Source of the DNA: Lachnospiraceae bacterium A2
GTDB taxonomy: Bacteria; Bacillota; Clostridia; Lachnospirales; Lachnospiraceae
DNA: 64,000 nt
Assembly (NCBI GenBank): GCA_000403315.2
Contig: KE159641.1
Location: forward strand, 2,501-66,500
Direction: 5' to 3'
Both the position numbers and the translations under genes were made by a program. Under the pieces are notes generated by a model. The model worked only from the letters and a program-made list of their open reading frames with translations, was not told where the DNA came from and did no database searches. Every line of letters starts with the position of its first letter. Positions within the stretch are counted from its first letter, which is position 1. Shown here in pieces: positions 34,362 to 43,000 of the stretch.

Positions 34362-34886
34362 TTAATAGCAGACGCGTTGTTTAATGCTTTCCAGTTCGCC
34401 AGAGCCCTGAACCGTTGCCTGAATCAGGTCGCACAGGTCTGAAAAGCTGTCATTGAGCCCGGTCCCGCCCTTTTTCGGCATTTTTACAATAGGCGTCTTA
34501 TCCTTGTAATTTGCAATTGTATCCCCATTTTCCACAGACATCATGGCACAGGACTTAAACTCCGTGTTTTCTAAGACGGAGGCTGAAATCATAGCCGCCA
34601 TTTTTGCATAATCTGGAAAATTAAAGCAAGGGCCGCATACTACAAAGTCTGGCTTTACCTTCTTTACCATAGCAGTCATTTTCGTTACAACCTCGTCCTG
34701 GTTGTTCAGGAAGTATTCATTGCCGCAGTAAAGGGTTGCCGCTACCTTAGCCCCAATTTTTTCAAAGTGGGATTCCATCATCAGCGCTGATCCAACCCCG
34801 CCTTTTACTGCTGTCAGGCCTACGTTAGGATTCGATTTCCCTCCGGCGCCTGCCAGCCCCTGGTCAAAAATTAATACGATATTCAT
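34362..34886 (-). CDS. GrdB-like small reductase-related protein with CGPC motif
   Basis: The 174-residue protein resembles the N-terminal part of the glycine/sarcosine/betaine reductase B subunit: GLAGAGGKSNPNV, VAATLYCGNEYFLNN, and a segment like GPAFNAGRYG that reads CGPCFNFPDYAK here. No in-frame TGA selenocysteine is seen, and it is far shorter than GrdB. CGPC could be a redox pair, but this is inference. Glycine reductase partner genes are absent. ACAGGAG precedes the ATG and may be hidden by the upstream leader fold. Confidence 0.65.
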   Translation of the reverse strand: MNIVLIFDQGLAGAGGKSNPNVGLTAVKGGVGSALMMESHFEKIGAKVAATLYCGNEYFLNNQDEVVTKMTAMVKKVKPDFVVCGPCFNFPDYAKMAAMISASVLENTEFKSCAMMSVENGDTIANYKDKTPIVKMPKKGGTGLNDSFSDLCDLIQATVQGSGELESIKQRVCY

Positions 34887-34896
34887 AATCCATCTC

Positions 34897-34976
34897 CTGT
34901 CCCAATTTTACAGCGCCCCGCCCCGCCCTTTCCCTAGCGCACTGTAACACTGGGACAGGCGCGGGAAGGGGCGCTG
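34897..34976 (-). promoter_or_regulatory. Two mutually exclusive stems before the GrdB-like gene
   Basis: CTGTCCCA (34897-34904) pairs with TGGGACAG (34951-34958) and TTACAG (34908-34913) with CTGTAA (34942-34947). Alternatively CAGCGCCCC (34911-34919) pairs with GGGGCGCTG (34968-34976), which shares bases with the first fold. The first fold covers part of the ACAGGAG ribosome binding site. This is a candidate RNA switch or processing site between the PTS IIC and GrdB-like genes. Confidence 0.5.
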
Positions 34977-35005
34977 CATTGCTGCCGCCTTATATCACTG
35001 GCGCT

Positions 35006-36358
35006 TTAATCAAATTCCAAGTCATCGAAGGACAAATCATCAATTTCATCTGACTGCCCATCTTTCTTCTTTTCATCATCCAGATACCTGCCGTCAAGCA
35101 GCTTGAAGAACGGATAGTAAACTAGAACGTCCACTACAAGCTGTACGGCCTGGACAACCGTACCCATAACTGAACCTGTTACCAAGAAACCTGAGAAGAA
35201 AATCGGGCAGGTCCATGGCAGCTGTACGCCCAGGGTAATGGGCATAATCCCTGAAACTGTAGCCAGATACCCAATAATTGTGTTGATAACCGGCACAAGG
35301 ATAAACGGGATTGCCATCAACGGGTTCAATACGATCGGAAGGCCAAAGATTAACGGTTCGTTAATCCCGAAAATTCCGGCTGGCAAGGACAGCTTGCCTA
35401 ATGTCTTCATACGGTTGGATTTCCCTAAGAAAGCCATCATAATAACAAGGCCTAAGGTAGATCCGCCGCCGCCGAAGTTACAGAAGAAATCGGAGAAGCC
35501 TGCCGTAAAGATATTTGTCATTTCAAGGCCTGCCTGTGCTGCCTCATAGTTTTCCACTGTCAGCACCTTATGGATCGGGCTGAAAATAGTGTTGGTTACT
35601 GCCGGCCCGTTAATGCCGAAGAACCAGAACAGGGTAGACAGGAACTGGTAGATAACTTCAAACCCAGACAGCCTGCCAAGCCCAACCAGAGGAGCCTGGA
35701 GCACTTTGTAAATAAAGTAATGTACATATTCAAAAGATGTATGGTCAAAGATAATGCCTACAACAAAGAATATTGTCATTGCAATTGCAGAAGGAATCAA
35801 GGAAGCAAAGGATTCCATAACTGCAGGGGGCACGCCGTCCGGCATCTTAATTACGAGCTTTTTCCGGATCGCCCATGCGTAAATCTCAACCGACAGGATG
35901 GCCGTAATCATCGCCAGGAACATCCCTGCCGTTCCCAGAAATGTAAACTGGAACCCGCTGAAAGACGCTGCTTCTGCGGCTCCTTCTACTTCTACAAATG
36001 TTTTCTGGGGGGTAATAATCAAAAAGCACACCAGTGCTACTACTGCACCACCAATACGGTTCTCTAGCCCCTTCTCCCGTGAATAGCAATATCCAATACT
36101 CAAAACACCCAGGACAGCCACACAGTCAAACGCAATGGCAGATACTCTGCCCAGATATGCATCCCATCCTTCCCCAAAGACGGATGTCATCAAGTTCAGG
36201 AAGCCTTCCAACGGGAAGTTGGCAATCAACAGGAAAATAGAACCCACAATGGTGATGGGAACCGTAATCAGAAAACCATCCCTGATGGCAGACAGTACCT
36301 TGTTCTTGGACAGCGTATTTGCAACGGGCATCAAGAACTTTTCAAGTTTTTGCATCAT
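35006..36358 (-). CDS. PTS EIIC, lactose/cellobiose class
   Basis: The 450-residue membrane protein with about ten helices is the sugar channel of a phosphotransferase system (CelB/LacE/ChbC type). Motifs include FFWFFGINGPAVTN and GIFGINEPLIFGLPIVLNP, the sugar-binding NEP region. The tail is acidic (DEIDDLSFDDLEFD). With the IIB and IIA genes upstream it forms a complete separate-subunit permease. The substrate class includes beta-disaccharides such as cellobiose and diacetylchitobiose; which one is not readable here. Confidence 0.94.
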   Translation of the reverse strand: MMQKLEKFLMPVANTLSKNKVLSAIRDGFLITVPITIVGSIFLLIANFPLEGFLNLMTSVFGEGWDAYLGRVSAIAFDCVAVLGVLSIGYCYSREKGLENRIGGAVVALVCFLIITPQKTFVEVEGAAEAASFSGFQFTFLGTAGMFLAMITAILSVEIYAWAIRKKLVIKMPDGVPPAVMESFASLIPSAIAMTIFFVVGIIFDHTSFEYVHYFIYKVLQAPLVGLGRLSGFEVIYQFLSTLFWFFGINGPAVTNTIFSPIHKVLTVENYEAAQAGLEMTNIFTAGFSDFFCNFGGGGSTLGLVIMMAFLGKSNRMKTLGKLSLPAGIFGINEPLIFGLPIVLNPLMAIPFILVPVINTIIGYLATVSGIMPITLGVQLPWTCPIFFSGFLVTGSVMGTVVQAVQLVVDVLVYYPFFKLLDGRYLDDEKKKDGQSDEIDDLSFDDLEFD

Positions 36359-36371
36359 AACTTACTTTCCT

Positions 36372-36695
36372 CTACTTTCCTTTGCTTTCTTTGTAAAGCT
36401 TCATCGCTTTTTTCAGCACTCTCTCCCCGTCCATGTTGCCGTAATCTGTGCTGTCAATTACCGCAACGAGATGGTCCTGTCCATAGCGTTCAGAAACTTT
36501 TTCATACAGGTGCTTTACCTGCGGCCCCAGAAGGATGACTTCCGGATTGAACTCATTTACGATGTCCCCCATCTGTGAGTCTGAAAATGCCTTAACCTCA
36601 ATAGGCAACTTGTTTGCATCCGCCGTCTTCTGCATTTTGCTTGCCAGAAGGCTGGTGGACATTCCTGCGTTACAGAATAAATAGAATCTTTTCAT
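36372..36695 (-). CDS. PTS EIIB, lactose/cellobiose class
   Basis: The 107-residue cytoplasmic protein carries phosphate from IIA to the sugar. The phosphorylated Cys is C8 in FYLFCNAGMSTS, as in CelA/ChbB. The rest (VILLGPQVKHLYEKV) matches the family. AAAGGAGGAG precedes the ATG. It lies 13 bases upstream of the IIC gene. Confidence 0.95.
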   Translation of the reverse strand: MKRFYLFCNAGMSTSLLASKMQKTADANKLPIEVKAFSDSQMGDIVNEFNPEVILLGPQVKHLYEKVSERYGQDHLVAVIDSTDYGNMDGERVLKKAMKLYKESKGK

Positions 36696-36717
36696 GTCTT
36701 TTCTCCTCCTTTCCTTC

Positions 36718-37023
36718 CTATTTATTTTTGTATAGTTCTATTAACTCCGAAGCCAATAATTTAATTGTCTCCGCAGCCATTAGCTGGTCCTCTGCATGCA
36801 TCAGCAGCAGGCATACTTCTGTCTTTTCACCGCTTGCCTCTTTGCTAATCAGCCCTGCATGCTCTTTATGCCCGTTGACATAGCAGGAAGCCCCATGCTT
36901 CATTGCTTCTTCTGCTTTTTCAAAATCCCCTTTTTTCGCAGCCTCGATGGCAGAGATATAATCACTCTTAGCCTCCCCTACCGCAGAGATAATCTTAAAA
37001 CAGATCATTTCCATTTCTTCCAT
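36718..37023 (-). CDS. PTS EIIA, lactose/cellobiose class
   Basis: The 101-residue helical protein of the LacF/ChbA trimeric type takes phosphate from HPr on the His in LLLMHAEDQLM near residue 75. The ATG at 37023 is preferred because AAAGG lies 8 bases upstream; a GTG three codons earlier is possible. It is directly followed by the IIB gene. Confidence 0.94.
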   Translation of the reverse strand: MEEMEMICFKIISAVGEAKSDYISAIEAAKKGDFEKAEEAMKHGASCYVNGHKEHAGLISKEASGEKTEVCLLLMHAEDQLMAAETIKLLASELIELYKNK

Positions 37024-37051
37024 AATAGTCACCTTTCCCTTTCATTATTAT

Positions 37052-37615
37052 TTATTCTTTTCCGTCGGCTACCTTGCTCTTAGCCCAGATATCGTGGGCT
37101 GCCTTCCCATCCCGGTAAGCGAGCCAGCAAGAAACAAGGAATACGCCGAACAGTAGATAACTCAATGCTTTTTTCGTCACCCCAAAGGTCAGCATGGTCA
37201 GCATCTGTACTGCATACTGCCCTGTGAGCAGGAATGCGGCTTCAAAAACCATCACCCCAAAAATCTGCCGCACTGCAAGGCGGCCTGCCGGGAGAGGGTT
37301 ATTGTCCTCCCCAATAATACGGATGTTCATCAGCCGTTTCCCAAGGGTCTGCCCTTTCCATACCCACATAGGGATAACAAAGAAATAAATTGCGCCAAAC
37401 ACAAGCCCCAGCAGCCCCGCAAGGTAACCATAAGGAACCTGGAACTGGGTTAAGTCCGTGTTAATGACGTCTTCCCCCGTAAGCATGTTCCACAGAAGGC
37501 CTACCGGAATAGCGCTGAAGGCCGAACCCAGGTATCCGTCCAGCACATAGGCAAATCCTCTCCGGTTCCATGGCGCTGGTTCAGGCGCAGGCACAACATT
37601 TTGCTTTTTTCTCAT
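37052..37615 (-). CDS. RDD-family membrane protein
   Basis: The 187-residue protein has four hydrophobic helices and the RDD hallmarks: N-terminal RRGFAYVLDGYLGS and the loop KGQTLGKRLMNIRIIGEDN. RDD proteins are membrane proteins of mostly unknown, possibly ion-transport, function. It lies between the regulator and the PTS genes with 10- and 28-base gaps, so it belongs to the operon. AGGGAGG precedes the ATG. A link to sugar uptake is only suggested by position. Confidence 0.88.
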   Translation of the reverse strand: MRKKQNVVPAPEPAPWNRRGFAYVLDGYLGSAFSAIPVGLLWNMLTGEDVINTDLTQFQVPYGYLAGLLGLVFGAIYFFVIPMWVWKGQTLGKRLMNIRIIGEDNNPLPAGRLAVRQIFGVMVFEAAFLLTGQYAVQMLTMLTFGVTKKALSYLLFGVFLVSCWLAYRDGKAAHDIWAKSKVADGKE

Positions 37616-37625
37616 AGCTGCCTCC

Positions 37626-39515
37626 CTATTCTATCAACTCTACAAAATCTTTGGCTGTTCTCGCCTTGCGGACTTTGGATAACAGCAAGGTATCGTCGCA
37701 GATACTCCCAAACCAGTCAAAGAAAATTTTCAGCAGGTCTTTCTCATCCTCCCGGATGGCCAGGAACAGTACAAGGCATACCTGGTAGTCCCCCCACTCC
37801 ACCGGTTTTTTCAGGATGGCAATGCTCATGGTGGACTGGACAGCAAGATAATTCAGCGCATGGGGGATGGCATAACCGTAACTGAAGGAGGTATATGCCA
37901 TTTTCTCCCGTTCAAAGGTGGATTCCTTAAACCCTTCCTCCACCCGGCCTCCTTCGCACATCCGGTCGCACATATAGCTGATAACTTCCTCATAGGTGTC
38001 GCACTCCAGGTTGTAATAGTAATATTCCTCCTGGATCAGCCCTTTGATAAAGTTGTCAAACTCTGTTTTGCAGTGCCGTTTATCCAAATCCGTAATTGCC
38101 TTGAAAATCTTATATTCATCGTTTGTATTTACAAACATGCTGATGATAATGGTGGGGATATCCAGCTCATGGCTCAGGGGTATGGTAGAAATAATCAAGT
38201 CAGGGCGCAAGCCCTCAATAACAGGCGCTTCGTAATAGCCCAGCACCGTGTCTATGACGATCCGTTCCCCAAAACGCTCCAATATTTTCTTCTTGCAGGC
38301 GCCTGACATGGCATCGCTGTTTGGCTGTATCAGCACCACATGGTAGTAATACTTGATATTCAGCCTGTCATATGCCGCCCCAAGGTGGATTGCCAGGAAT
38401 CCAATTTCATCTTCCGAAATAGAGGTTTTCGTGTATTCTTCCACAATATGGCCGATAAATACGCTCATTTCGAATACCAGCGGGTAAGTCCTCTTAATTT
38501 CTGCCAGACAGACGTTTGATGCAATGGCTTTTAGCTGCATCCGCTCTAACAGGTTCTGCAGGTGCAGGACCAGGCCGTCCTTAAAAAGCATATCCGCCCC
38601 AAAATCAATGTCATACCTCTGCCGGACCATGCTGACAATTTTCAGCATCAGTTCCTCGGCCTGCATGAGATAATCCTCTTTCTTATAAAGCATACGCCTT
38701 TGCCTGCCAATCAGCAGGTTGGCGAATAAAATAACTTCATTGTCATTTAGTTCAAAGGAAAACGCCTTTGTTACCCTGGTAAAAAATTCTATGGCAATCC
38801 TGTACTCCAGCGTATCCTTAACGCCGCTGCTCCACTGGCTGGTTTCTACATAGTTGCAGTCCATCATCCTCTGGATGGAAACCCCTACGTGTATCATCAG
38901 CATGGGGAAGGTTTCCTCCCTTGCCCGGTAGCTGTGCTTTTGGAAAATTTCCTCCAGGATATTTTTCACCTTAATCAGGTCGAAATTTGGGAACAGCTCG
39001 TCAATCTTGTTCAGGTTGATAAAGTTCCCCTTGGTCTCGTTAGCAAGCAAATCTTTGTAAACGAACCGTTTGCTTTCCTCACTTCCCTTCAGGTAAATAT
39101 GGCTGCCTGTTTTGACCAGTTCGATGCCCTCATATTTTTCCAGCATTTCGAATACTTTTTTGATGTCATTTTTGATGGTAAACTCGCTGACATAAATGTC
39201 ATATTGGAGATCAAAAATGTTCAGCTTCCGTTTGTTGAAAAGCAGTTTTTCAATGATATACTTACATCTTTCCTCAGAAGTCTGGGGAATATTCCCCGGC
39301 GCCCCCAAATCGCTTTTCTCGGAAACCTCACCCGTAATCCGGTAGCCATAGCGCACGCTGGATTCAATAATCCCTTTGTAATCCTTTCCAAGCTGCTCCA
39401 TGTCGCTGCGGATGGTACGGTCCGAAACGCTCAGGATGGTGGATAGCTCTTTTCCTGTAATCCAACCTTTTTTCTCTTTTAATATTTCCAGAATTTTTCT
39501 CTGCCTCATCTGCAT
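37626..39515 (-). CDS. LicR-like PRD/PTS-controlled transcription activator
   Basis: The 629-residue protein has an N-terminal helix-turn-helix (ILEILKEKKGWITGKELSTI), a second Mga-like HTH, two PRD domains with the regulatory His in MIHVGVSIQRM and AIHLGAAYDRL, a EIIB-like domain (about 405-500), and a EIIA-like domain with His in YGYAIPHALNY. This is the layout of LicR/MtlR/ManR activators, whose activity is set by PTS phosphorylation. It should control the PTS genes downstream. There is no ribosome binding site before ATG 39515 or the internal ATG at 39509; a -10 box lies only 6 bases away, so the message may be leaderless. Confidence 0.93.
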   Translation of the reverse strand: MQMRQRKILEILKEKKGWITGKELSTILSVSDRTIRSDMEQLGKDYKGIIESSVRYGYRITGEVSEKSDLGAPGNIPQTSEERCKYIIEKLLFNKRKLNIFDLQYDIYVSEFTIKNDIKKVFEMLEKYEGIELVKTGSHIYLKGSEESKRFVYKDLLANETKGNFINLNKIDELFPNFDLIKVKNILEEIFQKHSYRAREETFPMLMIHVGVSIQRMMDCNYVETSQWSSGVKDTLEYRIAIEFFTRVTKAFSFELNDNEVILFANLLIGRQRRMLYKKEDYLMQAEELMLKIVSMVRQRYDIDFGADMLFKDGLVLHLQNLLERMQLKAIASNVCLAEIKRTYPLVFEMSVFIGHIVEEYTKTSISEDEIGFLAIHLGAAYDRLNIKYYYHVVLIQPNSDAMSGACKKKILERFGERIVIDTVLGYYEAPVIEGLRPDLIISTIPLSHELDIPTIIISMFVNTNDEYKIFKAITDLDKRHCKTEFDNFIKGLIQEEYYYYNLECDTYEEVISYMCDRMCEGGRVEEGFKESTFEREKMAYTSFSYGYAIPHALNYLAVQSTMSIAILKKPVEWGDYQVCLVLFLAIREDEKDLLKIFFDWFGSICDDTLLLSKVRKARTAKDFVELIE

Positions 39516-39521
39516 GGTCTT

Positions 39522-39577
39522 ATTATACGCAATCTAAGTATTAATATTTTCTACATAATTTCCTAACTGTTAGGAAA
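39522..39577 (-). promoter_or_regulatory. Operon promoter with perfect 19-bp dyad operator
   Basis: TATAAT (39522-39527, minus strand) lacks a good -35 box, as expected for an activated promoter. About 31 bp upstream is the perfect palindrome TTTCCTAACTGTTAGGAAA (39559-39577). More GTTAG half-sites follow between 39580 and 39600. This is a likely binding site for the PRD activator encoded directly downstream. Confidence 0.65.
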
Positions 39578-39828
39578 AAGTAACTAACCTTTTATCTAAC
39601 ATGTACATAATACAAGGGTTTTTTATGCCATTATACGTCATTTTTTACTATATATGGGATTTTTTTCTTTCCAGCTACCGTCATTCCACCCTACCGCAGC
39701 AGGTTCTGCAGTGGGAAAGGCAGCAGCTATTTTCCTTTGCGCGCCGACCACAATTGCGAAGCAATACTCTACCTCTTGTGTGAGTACCCTCGTTTCGCTG
39801 GGGCAGACTCTGTGCATCCTTATTTTTA

Positions 39829-39872
39829 TCTTATAGGAAAGACGTTAGCGCAAAAAGGTCTTTCCTATAAGA
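39829..39872. repeat. TATAGGAAA element, copy B
   Basis: TCTTATAGGAAAGAC (39829-39843) pairs perfectly with GTCTTTCCTATAAGA (39858-39872). The loop contains GTTAGCG, as in copy A. To the left a TTGC/GCAA hairpin near 39753-39765 recalls the middle part of the other copies, but the first hairpin is not evident. It lies in the 510-bp gap between the PRD regulator and nifJ, which holds no gene I can support. Confidence 0.65.
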
Positions 39873-39879
39873 GCATAAA

Positions 39880-39916
39880 AAGCCCCCTCTGGGAACATAA
39901 AATCCAGAGGGGGCTT
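39880..39916 (-). terminator. Rho-independent terminator of nifJ
   Basis: AAGCCCCCTCTGG and CCAGAGGGGGCTT form a perfect 13-bp stem with an 11-base loop. On the minus strand it ends in TTTTT. It lies about 110 bases beyond the nifJ stop. Confidence 0.85.
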
Positions 39917-39976
39917 CTGCCCGCTCAGCCTGTCCAAAACGGCTTTTGCTGATGCTTTTTATTCCCACAGGCAACA

Positions 39977-40023
39977 GAATGCCGCGGGGGGGCAAATACC
40001 CAGCCCTTTAAGGCTTGTATTTG
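39977..40023. repeat. GAATGCCGCG plus CAAATAC/GTATTTG element after nifJ
   Basis: GAATGCCGCG (39977-39986) is followed by CAAATAC (39993-39999) paired with GTATTTG (40017-40023), enclosing AGCC/GGCT. The same order occurs at 34258-34359 after the GrdB-like gene. Both lie directly after the stop codon of a minus-strand gene. Confidence 0.5.
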
Positions 40024-40025
40024 GC

Positions 40026-43000
40026 TTAGTTCTCACCATACAGGGTGATTAACTTCTTCAAGTATTCATAACGCTCTTTTGCATGTTCTTCGGAAACAGC
40101 AAACAGTTCTTCTGCGCGTTCCGGGTTGAACCTTGCAAGTGCATTGTAACGTACTTCGCCGTTCAAAAATGCCTTGTAGTCGCCGGTAGGCTCTTTGCTG
40201 TCTAAGGAGAATGCTGCCTTGCCTTCCTTCTTCAATGCAGGATTGAAGCGGAAGTTATGCCAGTAGCCAGCCTCTACAGCGTTCTTTTCTTCGGTCTGGG
40301 CCTTGCTCATGCCTACTTTGATGCCGTGGTTGATACATGGAGCGTAAGCAATAATCAGGGATGGCCCTGGATATGCTTCTGCTTCTGCAATTGCCTTGAT
40401 GCACTGGTTGTAGTCAGCGCCCATAGCAATCTGTGCAACGTATACATAGCCATAGCTCATTGCGATAGAAGCAAGGTCTTTCTTCTTCACTTCTTTTCCG
40501 CCTGCTGCGAACTGTGCAACTGCGCCAGTCGGGGTAGCCTTGGAGGACTGTCCGCCTGTATTGGAGTAAACTTCGGTATCGAATACCATTACATTAATAT
40601 CCTGCCCGCTTGCCAGTACGTGGTCAACGCCGCCGAAGCCGATATCGTATGCCCAGCCGTCACCGCCGAAGATCCACTGGGATTTCTTAGCGAGGAAGTC
40701 TTTCTCTGCAAGGATATCCTTGGAAGCGTCGCATCCGCATGCTTCCAAAGCTGCAACCAGCTTGTCCGTAGCGGTTCCGTTAACTGCACCGATTCCATAG
40801 GTGTCAAGCCATTCTTTCCCTGCTGCCGCTACGTCTGCATTTTTGCCTTCTGCTACCAATGCTTCTACCTTGGTCCTTAATTTTTCCCTGATTGCTTTCT
40901 GGGCAAGGAGCATACCATAACCGAACTCAGCAGCATCTTCAAATAAGGAGTTGGACCATGCCGGGCCGTGTCCTTTTTCATTTACGGTATAAGGTGTGGA
41001 TGGTGAGGAGTTGCCCCAGATGGAGGAGCATCCTGTTGCATTTGCAATGTACATCCTGTCACCGAATAACTGTGTGATTAATTTTGCATATGGTGTTTCA
41101 CCACATCCGCCGCAAGCCCCTGAGAACTCAAGCAATGGCTGTTTGAACTGGGAACCTTTTACGGTAGTTTCTTTGAACTTGTCCACTACGTCTGGTTTCT
41201 TTTCTGTAGTCAAAGCATAATCGAAGAATGCCTGTTCCCCAACGTTTACTTCGCAGTTCTGCATTGTAAGGGCTTTCTCACCCTTCTTGCCCGGGCATAC
41301 GTTTGCACAGGAACCGCATCCAGTACAGTCAAGCGCTGAAATTGTCATGCTGAACTTGTACTCTGGCATACCGGTCATTGGCAATGTCTGCATGCCTTCC
41401 GGAGCATTAGCTGCCTCAGCTTCTGTCAATGCTACCGGGCGGATAACTGCATGCGGGCATACATAGGAGCAGAAGTTACACTGGATACAGTTGTCTGGGT
41501 TCCATACCGGGACGTCAACTGCAATGCCGCGTTTTTCAAATGCAGCGGAACCAGAAGGTGTCTGCCCATTTTCATATTTCTTAACAATGGAAACCGGAAT
41601 CTTATTTCCTTCCTGCCCGTTTACTGGGATCTGGATATCATTTACAAAGTCTACAACGTCCTGGCGGCTGCCTGTTGCAACTTTTGCAAAGCTTTCGTCC
41701 TGAGCGTCTTTCCAGCTTGCAGGAACTTCAATCTTTACAACGCCTGTTGCGCCAGCGTCGATGGCGTCATAGTTCATCTGTACGATCTTGTCGCCCTTCT
41801 TGCCGTAGGTTGCCTTTGCAGCAGCCTTCATCAGCTCAATTGCCCGCTCCTCTGGGATGATGGCAGCCAGCTTGAAGAATGCAGACTGGAGTACTGTATT
41901 GATACGCCCGCCAAGCCCGATTTCTTTCCCGATCTTGATACCGTCGATGGTATAGAACTGGATGTCGTTTTCAGCGATATATCTCTTTACCTGTCCCGGC
42001 AGGTGGCCTTCTAATTCTTCTGGGCTCCAAGAGCAGTTCAGGAGGAAGGTGCCGCCCGGAACTAATTCCTGTACCATGTTGTATTTGCGTACGTAAGCAG
42101 GATTGTGGCATGCTACGAAGTTTGCCTGCTTGATTAAGTAGGTAGACTTGATTGCCTTCTTGCCGAAACGCAGGTGGGACATGGTAACGCCGCCGGATTT
42201 CTTGGAATCATAATCAAAATATGCCTGTGCGAACATGTCTGTGTTATCGCCGATAATTTTGATGGAGTTCTTATTTGCCCCAACCGTACCGTCAGCGCCA
42301 AGTCCCCAGAACTTGCAGTTTATGGTCCCTTCCGGTGTAGTTACTGGGTCTTCTTTTACTTCTAAGGAAAGGTTGGTAACGTCGTCATAGATACCGATGG
42401 TGAACCTTTCTTTTTCTGTATTGTTGTAAACAGCGATAATCTGTCCCGGTGTGGTGTCTTTGGAGCCTAAGCCGTAACGCCCGCTTGTAATCTTAACAGC
42501 GTCGAATTTGCTTCCCTTCAATGCAGCTACTACATCAAGGTACAGCGGTTCGCCAAGGGAACCGGGCTCTTTGGTCCTGTCCAATACAGCGATGGATTTT
42601 ACAGTGTCAGGAATTGCAGCAATCAAAGCGTCCTTGCTGAACGGACGGTACAGGCGTACTTTTACGACGCCGACTTTTTCGCCCTTAGCTGTTAAGTAGT
42701 CGATGGTTTCATCGATGGTATCGCATACGGAGCCCATAGCAATGATAATCTTTTCAGCGTCAGCAGCGCCATAGAAGTTGAACAGCTTGTAGTCTGTACC
42801 AATCTTCTCATTGACTTTGTCCATGTATTTCTGTACGATTGCTGGCAAAGCGTCATATGTTGTGTTGCAGGATTCTCTGGTCTGGAAGAAAATATCCGGG
42901 TTCTGTGCAGAACCGTCCAGACGCGGATGGTTCGGGTTCAGTGCGTTCTTGCGGAATGCATCAATTGCGCCCAAATCTACCATGTCTTTCAAATCTTCGT

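Noticed and set aside
34362..34886. Thioredoxin assignment because of CGPC
   Set aside because: The rest of the protein follows the GrdB N-terminal pattern and lacks thioredoxin fold motifs.
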